From: Streptomyces sp. TSRI0107 | GTDB lineage: Bacteria; Actinomycetota; Actinomycetes; Streptomycetales; Streptomycetaceae | Direction: 5' to 3' | Length of the DNA: 64,000 nt | NCBI RefSeq assembly: GCF_001905845.1 | Contig: NZ_LIVZ01000006.1 | Span: 124,001-188,000, forward strand | Shown: in pieces, positions 53,307 to 62,275 of the stretch | How positions within the stretch are numbered: the stretch's first letter is position 1 | Layout: the number at the start of each line of letters is the position of its first letter | Position numbers and translations under genes: made by a program | Notes under the pieces: model-generated | Seen by the model: only the letters and a program-made list of their open reading frames with translations | Databases searched by the model: none | What the model was told of the DNA's origin: nothing

Positions 53307-53753
53307 GTGTTCGAAGACACCACCGTCGACACCCGCCCGACGAAGATCATGTATGTCGCCGAGGCCACCGCGCACGGCGGCCGGGACGGCTATGTGACCA
53401 GCCAGGACGGCCACATCGACCTCAGGGTCGCGATGCCGCCCGAGCTGGGCGGCGACGGCAACGGCACCAACCCGGAGCAGCTGTTCGCGGCCGGCTACAG
53501 CTCCTGCTTCCACAGCGCGCTGGTCCTCGTCGGCCGGCGGGAGGGCTACGACCTGAGCGGCTCCACGGTCGCCGCGAAGGTCGGCATCGGCCCCAACCGG
53601 CAGCGCGGCTACGGCCTCGCCGTCGCCCTCAGCGTCTCCCTGCCGGTCCTCGACGCGGACATCGCGTCGAAACTGGTGGACGCGGCGCACGAGGTCTGCC
53701 CGTACTCGAACGCCACCCGGGGCAACATCGACGTCACGATTCTGCTCGGCTAG
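53307..53753 (+). CDS. ohr: Organic hydroperoxide resistance protein Ohr
   Basis: 148 aa from GTG at 53307, with GGAGG 7 nt upstream. Two reactive cysteines lie in GYSSCFHSAL and EVCPYSNATRGN, the Ohr signature; the N-terminal KIMYVAEATAHGGRDG is conserved. It reduces organic hydroperoxides and peroxynitrite with lipoylated partners. OhrR at 51283 is its likely regulator. A weak inverted motif, TTGTGCACGATGCAA, lies upstream at 53250-53264. Confidence 0.93.
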   Translation: MFEDTTVDTRPTKIMYVAEATAHGGRDGYVTSQDGHIDLRVAMPPELGGDGNGTNPEQLFAAGYSSCFHSALVLVGRREGYDLSGSTVAAKVGIGPNRQRGYGLAVALSVSLPVLDADIASKLVDAAHEVCPYSNATRGNIDVTILLG

Positions 53754-53841
53754 CCGAAAGGCGCCGACGGCAAGGAATCGCAGGCCGCGCGTTCGCGTTG
53801 CACCCACTGTCGCAGGTGAGTCACCGGAACGGAGTACGGAC

Positions 53842-55017
53842 GTGACGGACGTGGATGTGAACGGCACGGTAGCGGAGGGGTTCGAGCCGGTCAGGGACGC
53901 GTTCGTACGGAACTTCGAGACGCTGGGCGACCGGGGCGCCGCCGTCACCGTCTACCGGGACGGGCACAAGGTCGTCGACCTGTGGGGCGGCACCCGGGAC
54001 GTCGACGGCACCGAGCCGTGGCGGCCCGGCACCGCGCAGATCGTCCGCTCCGCCACCAAGGGCGTCGCCGCCGCCGTACTCCTGCTGCTGCACCAGCGCG
54101 GCGAGCTGGACCTGGACGCGCCGGTCGGCGAGTGGTGGCCGGAGTACAAGGCGGCGGGCAAGGAGCACACCCTCGTACGGCATCTGCTCGCGCACCGCGC
54201 GGGCGTGCCGGTGCTGGACCGGCCGCTGACGGTCGCGGAGGCCGCCGACCCGGTGCTCGGCGCGGAGGCGGTCGCGGCGCAGGCGCCGGTGTGGGAGCCG
54301 GGCACGGACCACGGCTACCACGCGCAGACGTACAGCTGGCTCACCGCCGAGCTGGTGCGCCGGGTCACCGGCCGGCCGATCGGCGCGTGGATCGCGGACG
54401 AGATCACCGGCCCGGTCGGCGCGGACTTCTGGCTGGGGCTGCCGCGGGCCGAGGCCGCGCGGGTGGGGCGGGTCGGCCAGGTGGCGGTCTCGGAGACGGC
54501 GGGCGCCCTGCGGACCCGTCCGAAGCGCGCGGTCTCCGAGGCGTACGCCGACCCGGACTCGCTGACCCGCCGCGCGTTCGCGGCGATCACCCCGCTGCCC
54601 GACGAGAACGACCCGGTCTACCGCGCGGCCGCCCTGCCCGCCTCGAACGGGATCGCCACCGCCGACGGCCTGGCCCGCTTCTACGCGTCCCTGATCGGCG
54701 ACGTGGACGGCGGCATCCGGCTGTTCGAGCCGGAGACGGTGGAGCTGGCGCGCGGCGAGCGGTCCGCCGGGCCGGACCGGGTCCTGGTCGTCGGCACGCG
54801 CTTCGGTCTCGGTTACATGCTGCACGGCAGCGCGTCGCCGCTGCTGTCCCCGGGCTCCTTCGGCCACCCGGGCCGCGGCGGCTCGCTCGGTTTCGCCGAC
54901 CCTGAGTCGGGGATCGCCTTCGGCTATGTGACGAACGGTTTCCGCAAGAGCGTCACGGCGGATCCGCGGGCCCAGTCACTGGTGAGGGCGGTCCGCACCG
55001 CCCTCACCGGCCCATGA
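53842..55017 (+). CDS. Serine hydrolase, EstB/class C beta-lactamase fold
   Basis: 391 aa from GTG at 53842. The nucleophile motif is Ser70-Ala-Thr-Lys73 (SATK), the tyrosine is Tyr159 in DHGYHAQTYSWL, and GHPGRGGSLGF near the C-terminus is the third motif. The layout fits esterase EstB and beta-lactamase-related hydrolases acting on small esters rather than beta-lactams. No signal peptide, so cytoplasmic. Substrate unknown. Confidence 0.9.
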   Translation: MTDVDVNGTVAEGFEPVRDAFVRNFETLGDRGAAVTVYRDGHKVVDLWGGTRDVDGTEPWRPGTAQIVRSATKGVAAAVLLLLHQRGELDLDAPVGEWWPEYKAAGKEHTLVRHLLAHRAGVPVLDRPLTVAEAADPVLGAEAVAAQAPVWEPGTDHGYHAQTYSWLTAELVRRVTGRPIGAWIADEITGPVGADFWLGLPRAEAARVGRVGQVAVSETAGALRTRPKRAVSEAYADPDSLTRRAFAAITPLPDENDPVYRAAALPASNGIATADGLARFYASLIGDVDGGIRLFEPETVELARGERSAGPDRVLVVGTRFGLGYMLHGSASPLLSPGSFGHPGRGGSLGFADPESGIAFGYVTNGFRKSVTADPRAQSLVRAVRTALTGP

Positions 55018-55029
55018 CATGTCACGGAT

Positions 55030-55305
55030 TCATACGTGGATGGCGTGCGAGGTCCGCCCCGACGCCGAGTCGATCTCGTCGTGCGCCTTGGTCAGCAGCT
55101 GCATGGCGAGTTCGTTGAGCGCCCGGGCCCCGGCAATCTCCTCGCCGACCCTGGGCTGATTCGCGTCGGTGTGGTGCCTGCTGGCGTGGCCATGGGACCG
55201 CACCTCGGTACCGTCCGGCAGACGCACCAGTGCGGCGGCCTCCGTGTGCTGGGTGTCCTCCTTGAATTCGAGTTCGACGTGCCATCCCACTGCGGTGTGC
55301 ATCAT
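55030..55305 (-). CDS. DUF1876 domain protein
   Basis: 91 aa from ATG at 55305, correctly spaced after GGAGGTG; ATG at 55302 is possible. It has the DUF1876 pattern: WHVELEFKEDTQHTEAAALVRLPDG, GHASRHHTDANQPRVGEEIAGARAL and ELAMQLLTKAHDEID. Family members are small actinobacterial proteins of dsRBD-like fold, some linked to stress; function unproven. The stop is 12 nt from the convergent hydrolase. Confidence 0.85.
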   Translation of the reverse strand: MMHTAVGWHVELEFKEDTQHTEAAALVRLPDGTEVRSHGHASRHHTDANQPRVGEEIAGARALNELAMQLLTKAHDEIDSASGRTSHAIHV

Positions 55306-55403
55306 GACGATCACCTCCGGAAGACCTGATTCCAGGGTGCGCCAGATGGCGTACGGACGCATCCATTAGGGGCCCCCGATCAGCCGGGAGCCGCGGTCCC
55401 GGC

Positions 55404-56249
55404 TCAGCCCGCGCGCAGCATCAGGGAGATCCCGGCCACCAGCAGCCCGGCCGCCATGATCCGCGGCGCGCCGAACCGCTCCTTGAAGAACACCGCCCCG
55501 ATCGCCGCGCCCACGATGATCGACGACTCCCGCAGGGCGGCGATGGGCGCCAGTTCCGCACGGGTCTGCGCCCACAGGACGAGCGCGTACGCGGCGACGG
55601 ACATCAGCGCGCCGAGCAGCCCGAGCCCGGCGAAGGGGCGCACGGTAGCGAGAAACGCGCCCCGCCAGCGGTACAGGGCGTACGCCGGGATGACCGCCCC
55701 CTGCACCAGCATCAGCCAGGCGACGTACCCGAGCGAGGAGCCGGAGGCGCGCACGCCGAGCCCGTCGACCAGCGTGTACGCGGCGATGGTCAGGCCGGTC
55801 GCCAGCGCGGCCCCGATCGCGGCCCAGTCCGGGCGCCGCCCGCGCAGCCCCCACAGGGCGACGCCGGTCAGTCCGGCGCAGGACAGCGCGACGCCCGCGG
55901 CGGCCCAGCCGTCCGGCACCTCGTCGGCGAAGACGGCGGCCAGCACGGTGACGACGAGCGGCGCGGTGCCGCGGGCGATGGGGTAGGCCTGCCCGAAGTC
56001 GCCGAGCCGGAAGGACCGCATGAGCAGGGCGTAGTACACGATGTGGATGGCGGCGGAGCCGAGCAGGTACGGCCAGGCGGCGGCCGCGGGCACCGCCGTG
56101 AACGGCACCAGGAGCAGGCCGATCAGGGCCCCGCCGCCGGATATCAGGGCGAACCCGACCAGCTTGTCCGTGATGCGGTGGGCGATGGCGTTCCAGCCGG
56201 CGTGGGTGACCGCGGCCGCCAGGACGGCCGCGGTGACCAGCGGGGTCAC
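55404..56249 (-). CDS. EamA/DMT-superfamily transporter
   Basis: 281 aa from GTG at 56249, overlapping the stop of the YbaK gene. Ten membrane helices in two EamA halves (about 1-135 and 145-281). The second half contains LRESSIIVGAAIGAVFFKERFG, typical of drug/metabolite exporters. Substrate unknown. Coupled translation with the YbaK gene suggests a link to amino acid handling, which is speculative. Confidence 0.9.
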   Translation of the reverse strand: MTPLVTAAVLAAAVTHAGWNAIAHRITDKLVGFALISGGGALIGLLLVPFTAVPAAAAWPYLLGSAAIHIVYYALLMRSFRLGDFGQAYPIARGTAPLVVTVLAAVFADEVPDGWAAAGVALSCAGLTGVALWGLRGRRPDWAAIGAALATGLTIAAYTLVDGLGVRASGSSLGYVAWLMLVQGAVIPAYALYRWRGAFLATVRPFAGLGLLGALMSVAAYALVLWAQTRAELAPIAALRESSIIVGAAIGAVFFKERFGAPRIMAAGLLVAGISLMLRAG

Positions 56250-56758
56250 GCCTGCTGCTCGCGGACGTCCACCAGGGTGCCGCCGGCGTGCGCGACGAGC
56301 GACTTGGGCTCCATCGGGAAGACGGTGTGCGGGTCACCGGCGGCGGCCCACACCACCTCGTGGTCGAGCAGGCTCCGGTCGGCGAGGACCCGCGTCTTCG
56401 TGCGGTGCCCGAACGGCGGCACGCCTCCGATGGCGTACCCCGTGGTCTCCCGTACGACGTCGGCCTTGGCCCGGGTGACCTCGGTGGCGCCGAGCGCCTG
56501 CCGGACCAGTTCGACGTCGACCCGTGAGGCGCCGTCCATCAGCACCAGCACCGGCACCCCGTCGGCGGCGAAGATCAGCGACTTGCAGATCTGGCTCAGC
56601 TCGCAGCCGATCGCGGCGGCTGCCTCGGCGGCGGTACGGATCTTGTCCGGGAACCTCCGGACGCCTCCCAGCACCTCCGCCAGCCCCATCTCCGTCAGGG
56701 CCTCGGCGAATCGGGGGTGGGCTGCGGGTTCTCCGGCGTCAGTGGCGGCTGTCGTCAT
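56246..56758 (-). CDS. YbaK/ProX-type aminoacyl-tRNA deacylase
   Basis: 170 aa from ATG at 56758; a GTG at 56767 is in frame and neither has a clear ribosome site. The editing domain shows IGCELSQICKSLIFAADGVPVLVLMDG with the catalytic lysine and GGVPPFGHRTKTRVLADRSLL. Family members hydrolyse mischarged tRNA such as Cys-tRNA(Pro) or Ala-tRNA(Pro). It leads a two-gene operon with the EamA transporter. Confidence 0.92.
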   Translation of the reverse strand: MTTAATDAGEPAAHPRFAEALTEMGLAEVLGGVRRFPDKIRTAAEAAAAIGCELSQICKSLIFAADGVPVLVLMDGASRVDVELVRQALGATEVTRAKADVVRETTGYAIGGVPPFGHRTKTRVLADRSLLDHEVVWAAAGDPHTVFPMEPKSLVAHAGGTLVDVREQQA

Positions 56759-56877
56759 GCACGGCACGCTACGACATGCCCCGACCAGCGCTCATAGGGT
56801 TTTCCACATCCTGAAGGTGATCATCCGACCGCCACCATGATTTCCTGTCAGGTGACACGCAGAACGGGGGAACATTC

Positions 56878-57423
56878 ATGAGCGACGGCAAGGACACAGG
56901 GGACGACAGGCTTCCGGAGCCGGACGGCGCGAAGCTTCCGCTCACCCCGGACGAGATCGAGCGGCACAAGGTGATGCCGGGCTGGGAGGGCCACTACACC
57001 GCGCCGCCCGCCGACAGCACGGCCGACCCGCTGGACCGGCCGCAGCTGAGCCCGAATCCGCCCGGGCTCCTCCAGCCACCGGGACGCTCCGGCGGGCGGT
57101 CGGTGGACCTGAACATCGCACCGGGTGTGCTCAAGAAGGCCGCCGGGCAGCTGGACGACATCCGCGAACGCTTCTACAAGCCGGCGGCGTCGCTGGAGGA
57201 GCCCGCGACGAAGGCGGTGGGCGCGCTGGAGGGGCTGGAGTCGGCACGGGCGATCCGGCTCGCCCACCGGCAGTGGGAGCGGCAGGCCGGCACGGTCACG
57301 GGGTGGCTCGCCCACATATCCGAGAGCCTGCGTTCGAGCGACGGCACCTACACCAAGGCCGACGTCGCCGTGGGCCAGACGACGGGCCAGGTACGCCTCC
57401 GCTCGGTGCTGGAGGACTTCTGA
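56878..57423 (+). CDS. WXG100-like helical protein, first gene of a type-VII-like group
   Basis: 181 aa from ATG at 56878 with GGGGGAAC. The N-terminal 75 residues are acidic and proline-rich, with LTPDEIERHKVMPGWEGHY. The rest is a helical hairpin (about 78-178) with VLKKAAGQLDDIRERF, then ALEGLESARAIRLAHRQWERQAGTVTGWL and SLRSSDGTYTKAD, similar to WXG100/ESX-type proteins. It overlaps the next gene by 1 nt (TGATG), so the two are probably partners. No secretion machinery gene is in the window. Confidence 0.75.
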   Translation: MSDGKDTGDDRLPEPDGAKLPLTPDEIERHKVMPGWEGHYTAPPADSTADPLDRPQLSPNPPGLLQPPGRSGGRSVDLNIAPGVLKKAAGQLDDIRERFYKPAASLEEPATKAVGALEGLESARAIRLAHRQWERQAGTVTGWLAHISESLRSSDGTYTKADVAVGQTTGQVRLRSVLEDF

Positions 57424-58562
57424 TGGCGGAGACGTTCTACCTCTCGCTGCTGGCCGTGGACCTGTCCACCCTGGACGGCCTGGCGGACCGCTGGGAGACC
57501 ATCCACCGTGAGATCAAGGGTCTCGCCAAGCGCGTGCACGACGAGGTGCTCAGCCCCTTGCGCGACAAGGGCTACTGGGAAGGGGCGGCGGCCCCGTACG
57601 CCTGGAAGATGATCGACGACATCGAACGCCAGCTGGAGAGCGCCACGAAGGTGGCGGACGCGGCCCGGCGCGTCGTCGAGGACGGGGTGGGCGACCTGAA
57701 GTCCGCTCAGAAGGACCTGAAGGACGCCGTCCGGCGGGCCGGGGAAAAAGGCCTCCACATCAGAAAGGACGGCACGCTGTCCCCCGACATCATCGGCAAC
57801 GTCTGCAAGGTCGATCTCACCGACGAGGAGAGGAAGACCATCAAGGCGGCGGATCTGGAGATCGGGCAGATCCTCAAGCGAGGCGTCACGGCCGATCGCA
57901 ACCTCGCCTACAGCCTGATGGCGGACATCGGCCTGGGCCAGTGGTTCAACAGCGACCCGCTGCTCACCGACATCGACTCCACGAAGAAGATCGGCGAGGC
58001 CGAGTACAACGCGCTGAACCTCGCCTTCCAGAACAAGGACCCTTATCCGGGGCTCAGTTCGGACGATCCGTACTCGCTGGGCTGGGACTGGGTGACCGGT
58101 GACGGCTCCCGGCACCGCGAGTACTACTACGGCGACGAGATGACCGAGCTGATCCGGTCCAGCGAGAGCATGGAGCAGCTGCGCCTGGACACGCTGGAGC
58201 AGTGGCGGGCCACCGGGCAGCCCGAGGGCAGCGTGGCGTACTCGATCTCGGAGAGCGGCAAGCTGGGGGCGTTCAAGAAGCTGATCACCACGGACCTGCC
58301 GGCGATCGTCACCGGGGACGAGGACCACCTGGGCGAGGCGTTCACCGGCTCGTACAACCTGAACTACACGGTCAAGGGCCAGGACCCCGACGGCTCCGTC
58401 GTCGTCGAGTACACCCTGAAGAACAACACCAGCAACGAATCGTTCCTGCACTATGTCGGCTACTACGACTGGCTGGAGAAGTTCAACCGTGACGAGGGCG
58501 TCTTCTCGTCCGTGGACCAGAAGATCGTCTGGACCGAACGCATTCCGGCGAAGGGGAAGTGA
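57423..58562 (+). CDS. WXG/LXG-like toxin-type protein of unknown activity
   Basis: 379 aa from ATG at 57423. The N-terminal 110 residues are long helices of WXG type: DGLADRWETIHREIKGL, DKGYWEGAAAPYAWKMID. Middle part (about 115-240) is helical with LTDEERKTIKAADLEIGQILKRG. The C-terminal domain (about 240-379) is beta-rich: YSLGWDWVTGDGSRHREYYYG, SYNLNYTVKGQDPDG and FLHYVGYYDWLEKFNRDEG. I recall similar C-termini in large Streptomyces polymorphic toxins, but I do not know the activity. It sits between a WXG100-like gene and a lipoprotein gene, as in type VII effector clusters. No known immunity domain is seen. Confidence 0.7.
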   Translation: MAETFYLSLLAVDLSTLDGLADRWETIHREIKGLAKRVHDEVLSPLRDKGYWEGAAAPYAWKMIDDIERQLESATKVADAARRVVEDGVGDLKSAQKDLKDAVRRAGEKGLHIRKDGTLSPDIIGNVCKVDLTDEERKTIKAADLEIGQILKRGVTADRNLAYSLMADIGLGQWFNSDPLLTDIDSTKKIGEAEYNALNLAFQNKDPYPGLSSDDPYSLGWDWVTGDGSRHREYYYGDEMTELIRSSESMEQLRLDTLEQWRATGQPEGSVAYSISESGKLGAFKKLITTDLPAIVTGDEDHLGEAFTGSYNLNYTVKGQDPDGSVVVEYTLKNNTSNESFLHYVGYYDWLEKFNRDEGVFSSVDQKIVWTERIPAKGK

Positions 58563-58566
58563 ACCA

Positions 58567-59055
58567 GTGTCCCGAGTACGTCCGCCGGCGGCCGCCGCCG
58601 TGCTGGGTCTGCTGACCTGCCTGGCCGGCTGCTCGTCCGCGTCCACCGCGGTCGAGGGCTGCATGGGGGAGCAGGCGGTCGGCGCCACCTCCGGCGAACT
58701 CGCCGGCACCTACGTGGGCGAAGGCGACGCCGAGGGCACGACGATCACCCTCGAGGTGCCGGGGAGCGGGTCCGGCGGCAAGGTCACCGTCCGCGGCTGG
58801 CCGACCGGTGACTGGCACAAAAGCGAACTCGGCGACTCCTTCGACGGGTCCGGCACCTGGTCCGTGGTGCCGGGCGGCACCTCGGCCACCGAGTTCGCGC
58901 ACGTGACCCTCTCCCTGACCGCACCGGAGCGCTTCCTGCCGGGCGACACCCTCGACAGCCTGTCGATCGCCGAGGACGACGGGCGCACGTACCTCTACGA
59001 GGACGGCGACCCGGACGTCTGCCCCGCCTTCCGCCTGCGCCTCCAGGGCGGCTGA
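58567..59055 (+). CDS. Small lipoprotein downstream of the WXG genes
   Basis: 162 aa from GTG at 58567, 4 nt after the previous stop. The signal peptide ends in the lipobox LAGC, with the cysteine at about residue 20 and SS after it. The mature part is a single beta-rich domain of about 140 residues with LAGTYVGEGDAEGTTITLEV and DDGRTYLYEDGDPDVCPAF; two further cysteines may be bonded. It may be an immunity or receptor protein for the upstream toxin-type protein, by gene order only. Confidence 0.85.
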   Translation: MSRVRPPAAAAVLGLLTCLAGCSSASTAVEGCMGEQAVGATSGELAGTYVGEGDAEGTTITLEVPGSGSGGKVTVRGWPTGDWHKSELGDSFDGSGTWSVVPGGTSATEFAHVTLSLTAPERFLPGDTLDSLSIAEDDGRTYLYEDGDPDVCPAFRLRLQGG

Positions 59056-59074
59056 GCCCGCCGCGGCAGCAAGA

Positions 59075-59116
59075 AGCCGGTGAGGGCGCCCCGTCCCCAC
59101 GGAGCCCTCACCGGCT
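59075..59116. terminator. Bidirectional terminator between lipoprotein and MMPL genes
   Basis: AGCCGGTGAGGGC (59075-59087) and GCCCTCACCGGCT (59104-59116) form a perfect 13-bp stem between convergent genes, with a 16-nt loop. Confidence 0.9.
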
Positions 59117-59135
59117 GGTCCCACCCGGTGCGCGG

Positions 59136-61352
59136 TCAGGCGCGGACCAGTTCGCGGTCCTCGTCCGGGTCCTTGCGGCCGTCGGACCCGGTGCGCAGGC
59201 CCTCACCCTCGACGTCGACGTTGGGCAGCGCGCGGTCCAGCCACTTCGGCAGCCACCAGGCCTTGCCGCCGAGCAGCGCGAGCACCGCCGGGACGATCGC
59301 CATGCGGACGACGAACGCGTCGAAGAAGACGGCGATCGCGAGGCCGAAGCCGATCATCTTGACCATGGACTCGCTGGAGCCGATGAAGCCCGCGAACACG
59401 GCCATCATGATCACCGCGGCGGCGGTGACGACCCGCGCCCCGTGCCGGAAGCCGGTCACGACCGCCTGGCTGGGCTTCTCGCCGTGGACGTACGCCTCCC
59501 GCATCCGGGTCACGAGGAACACCTCGTAGTCCATCGCGAGACCGAAGACCACACCGACCATGAAGATCGGCATCATCGACATGACCGGGCCGGTCTCCTC
59601 GACGCCCATCAGACCGGACAGCCAGCCCCACTGGAAGACCGCGACCACCGCGCCGAGCGCCGCCAGCACGCTGAGCAGGAAGCCGAGGGCCGCCTTCAGC
59701 GGGACGAGGATCGAGCGGAAGACCACGATCAGGAGCAGGAAGGCGAGGCCGACGACCAGGGCGAGGTAGGGCAGCAGCGCGTCGTTCAGCTTCTCGGAGA
59801 CGTCGATGTTCATCGCCGTGGCGCCGGTGACGAGGACCTGTCCGTCCGTGCCGGCGGTCACGTCGGCGCCGGTGTCGCGGATCGCGTGGACCAGGTCCTC
59901 GGTGGTGGCCGAGGACGGCTTGGCGTCCGGGATGACGGTGATCGTCGCGGTGTCGCCGGCCTTGTTCGGGGCCGGCGGGGTCACCGTCACCACGTTGTCC
60001 AGGCCCTTGACCTCGTCGGCCACGTCACCGAACAGCGCCTGCGGGTCCTCGGCGCCCTTGCCGTCGACGACGACCATCAGCGGCCCGTTGAAGCCGGGCC
60101 CGAAGCCCTCGGACAGCAGGTCGTAGGCGCGGCGCTGGGTGGTGGACGTCGGCTGGGAGCCGTCGTCGGGCAGACCCAGTTCGAGCGAGGACGCCGGTAC
60201 GGCGGCGGCACCGAGGCCGAGGACACCGAGCAGCAGGACGGCCACCGGACGGCGTACGACGAAGCTGGCCCAGCGGGTGCCCATGTTCGGGCGGTCCGGG
60301 TTCTTCGCGGCGCGGCCACCGCCGAGCAGCTTGCTCTTCTCGCCGGCCGGGCGGACCTTGCGGCCCGCGTAGCCGAGCAGCGCGGGGATCATCGTGAGGG
60401 CGATCAGGACGGCGATGACGACCGTGCCGGCCGCGGCGACGCCCATCTTGGTCAGCATCGGGATGTTGACGACCGACAGGCCGACCAGGGCGATCACGAC
60501 GGTGAGACCGGCGAAGACCACCGCGGAGCCCGCGGTGCCGGCGGCCCGTCCGGCGGCCTCCTCGCGGTCGCGGCCCTCGGCGAGTTCCGCGCGGTAGCGG
60601 GAGACGATGAACAGGGCGTAGTCGATGCCGACCGCGAGGCCGATCATCGTGGCGAGGGTGGAGGTGGTGGAGCCCAGGTCGAGGGGGCTGGCCAGCGCGG
60701 AGATCGTCGCCACGCCGATGCCGACGCCGATGATGGCGGTGAGCAGCGGCAGTCCGGCCGCGAGCAGCGAGCCGAAGGTGATGACGAGGACGACCGCGGC
60801 GACCGCGATACCGATGATCTCGGAGCTGCCGGTGTGCGGCACGGCCTGCAGGGCGTCACCGCCGACCTCGACGGTCAGCCCGGCGCCCCGCGCGTCCTCG
60901 GCGGCGTCCTCCAGGGCGTCCTTGCTGGCGTCCTCCAGCTCCATGCCGGAGACCTTGTAGCTGATCTGCGCGTAGGCGATCCTGCCGTCCTGGCTGACGG
61001 ACTTCGCCTGGTAGGGGTCGACGGCGGAGGCGACCTCGGAGCCGTCGGCCAGCTCCCGCACGGTCTTCTGGACGGTCGCCTTGTTCTCGGCGTCGGTCAT
61101 CTTCTCGCCGTCGGGTGCCTTGAAGACGACCCGCGCGGTGGCGCCGTCGGCACTCATGCCGGGGAAGCGCTCCTCCAGCAGGTCGAAGGCCTTCTGGGCC
61201 TCGGTGCCGGGGATCGAGAAGGAGGTGGAGCCCGGAGTGGGGGCGCTGGCGGCGCCGACGCCCGCGAGCGTCAGCAGCGCCACCCATATCAGGGCGACGA
61301 AGTGCCTTCGCCGGAACGAGAACCGGCCGAGTCGGTACAGGAACGTGGCCAC
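59136..61352 (-). CDS. MMPL-family (RND) transporter
   Basis: 738 aa from GTG at 61352. Two MMPL domains, each with a first helix, a large outer domain (about 40-170 and 400-520) and a group of five helices. Proton-path motifs include IGLAVGIDYALFIVSRYRAEL and GLAMDYEVFLVTRMREAYVHGE. It may export lipids or drugs. The TetR gene 95 nt upstream on the same strand and the operators at 62096-62203 suggest that expression is induced by a substrate. Confidence 0.95.
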   Translation of the reverse strand: MATFLYRLGRFSFRRRHFVALIWVALLTLAGVGAASAPTPGSTSFSIPGTEAQKAFDLLEERFPGMSADGATARVVFKAPDGEKMTDAENKATVQKTVRELADGSEVASAVDPYQAKSVSQDGRIAYAQISYKVSGMELEDASKDALEDAAEDARGAGLTVEVGGDALQAVPHTGSSEIIGIAVAAVVLVITFGSLLAAGLPLLTAIIGVGIGVATISALASPLDLGSTTSTLATMIGLAVGIDYALFIVSRYRAELAEGRDREEAAGRAAGTAGSAVVFAGLTVVIALVGLSVVNIPMLTKMGVAAAGTVVIAVLIALTMIPALLGYAGRKVRPAGEKSKLLGGGRAAKNPDRPNMGTRWASFVVRRPVAVLLLGVLGLGAAAVPASSLELGLPDDGSQPTSTTQRRAYDLLSEGFGPGFNGPLMVVVDGKGAEDPQALFGDVADEVKGLDNVVTVTPPAPNKAGDTATITVIPDAKPSSATTEDLVHAIRDTGADVTAGTDGQVLVTGATAMNIDVSEKLNDALLPYLALVVGLAFLLLIVVFRSILVPLKAALGFLLSVLAALGAVVAVFQWGWLSGLMGVEETGPVMSMMPIFMVGVVFGLAMDYEVFLVTRMREAYVHGEKPSQAVVTGFRHGARVVTAAAVIMMAVFAGFIGSSESMVKMIGFGLAIAVFFDAFVVRMAIVPAVLALLGGKAWWLPKWLDRALPNVDVEGEGLRTGSDGRKDPDEDRELVRA

Positions 61353-61447
61353 GAGGGCGTTCTCCCGGTCAGTCGTGGGGTTGTCAGGGCAGGGGTCTTG
61401 AGCCCGACGACGTGAGCGGTCGCGTCAGGTGGTCCGAGCCAGGTCGC

Positions 61448-62050
61448 TCAGGTGGTGGTGGGGACGCCGAGGGCGGGGAGGACCACGGCGTCGATGTACG
61501 AGGTGAGGAAGGCCTGCGTCGGTGGCAGATCGTCGATCAGCGCCCGGGTGACGAAGGCGCCCAGCAGCATGTGCAGCACGAACCCCGTCGCCGGGTTGTC
61601 CTCGCGGACCTCGCCCCGGTCGACGGCGCGTTGCAGCACCCGCCCGAACTCCTCCAGCTCCGGTTCGATGATGAGTTCCTTGAACGCCCGCAGGAGGTCG
61701 GGGTTCGTGTGGACCGCCATGGCCAGACCCCGCATCAGGGCGGTGTTCTGTTCCATCGCGCAGTCGTCCTCGCGGGTCACGAGGGCGTGGAGGTCGCTCT
61801 GCAGCGACCCGGTGTCCACGTCGGCGACACTGCCCGGTTTCATGTACCGCATCGCCGTCGCCACCAGCTCGGCCTTGCCGCCCCACTGGCGGTAGAGGGT
61901 GGCCTTGCTGGAGTGGGTGCGCGTGGCCACGGCGTCCATGGTCAGGGCGTCGTAGCCGACTTCGCGGAGCAGGTCGAGCACGGCCGTGTACAGCTCGGCC
62001 TCCCGTTCGGGCGTGAGGCGGCTGCGGCGCGCGGTGGCGGCCTCTGCCAT
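61448..62050 (-). CDS. TetR repressor of the MMPL transporter
   Basis: 200 aa from ATG at 62050 with GGTGAGGACC. HTH: TMDAVATRTHSSKATLYRQWGGKAELVATAM. The C-terminal domain includes NPATGFVLHMLLGAFVTRALIDD. It leads an operon with the MMPL gene. Three related palindromes upstream are likely binding sites, so it represses itself and the transporter. Ligand unknown. Confidence 0.92.
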   Translation of the reverse strand: MAEAATARRSRLTPEREAELYTAVLDLLREVGYDALTMDAVATRTHSSKATLYRQWGGKAELVATAMRYMKPGSVADVDTGSLQSDLHALVTREDDCAMEQNTALMRGLAMAVHTNPDLLRAFKELIIEPELEEFGRVLQRAVDRGEVREDNPATGFVLHMLLGAFVTRALIDDLPPTQAFLTSYIDAVVLPALGVPTTT

Positions 62051-62095
62051 GGTCCTCACCTCTCTCACGGGTTTCCGGCTGTGTCTCACGGGTTC

Positions 62096-62203
62096 CGAAC
62101 GACACCGTTCGTAAACGACGGCCCGCGACCGGACCCTGGTGAACGACACCGTTTCGTACAGGACCACTGTAGCGCGGCCGACTTGCGAAACGAAACCGTT
62201 TCG
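62096..62203. promoter_or_regulatory. Three TetR-type operators upstream of the TetR/MMPL operon
   Basis: CGAACGACACCGTTCG (62096-62111), AACGACACCGTTTCGT (62142-62157) and CGAAACGAAACCGTTTCG (62186-62203) share an inverted CGAAACG/CGTTTCG pattern with a 4-nt centre. Copies lie 45 bp apart (centre to centre), close to four helical turns. The third copy is also near the tricorn gene start. Confidence 0.7.
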
Positions 62204-62275
62204 TACGTGCGCTGGGTCACGTCTGTCAATGCCGCATAAGTTGCCCGGCTACCGGCCCGGGAAAAGCATGAAGAG

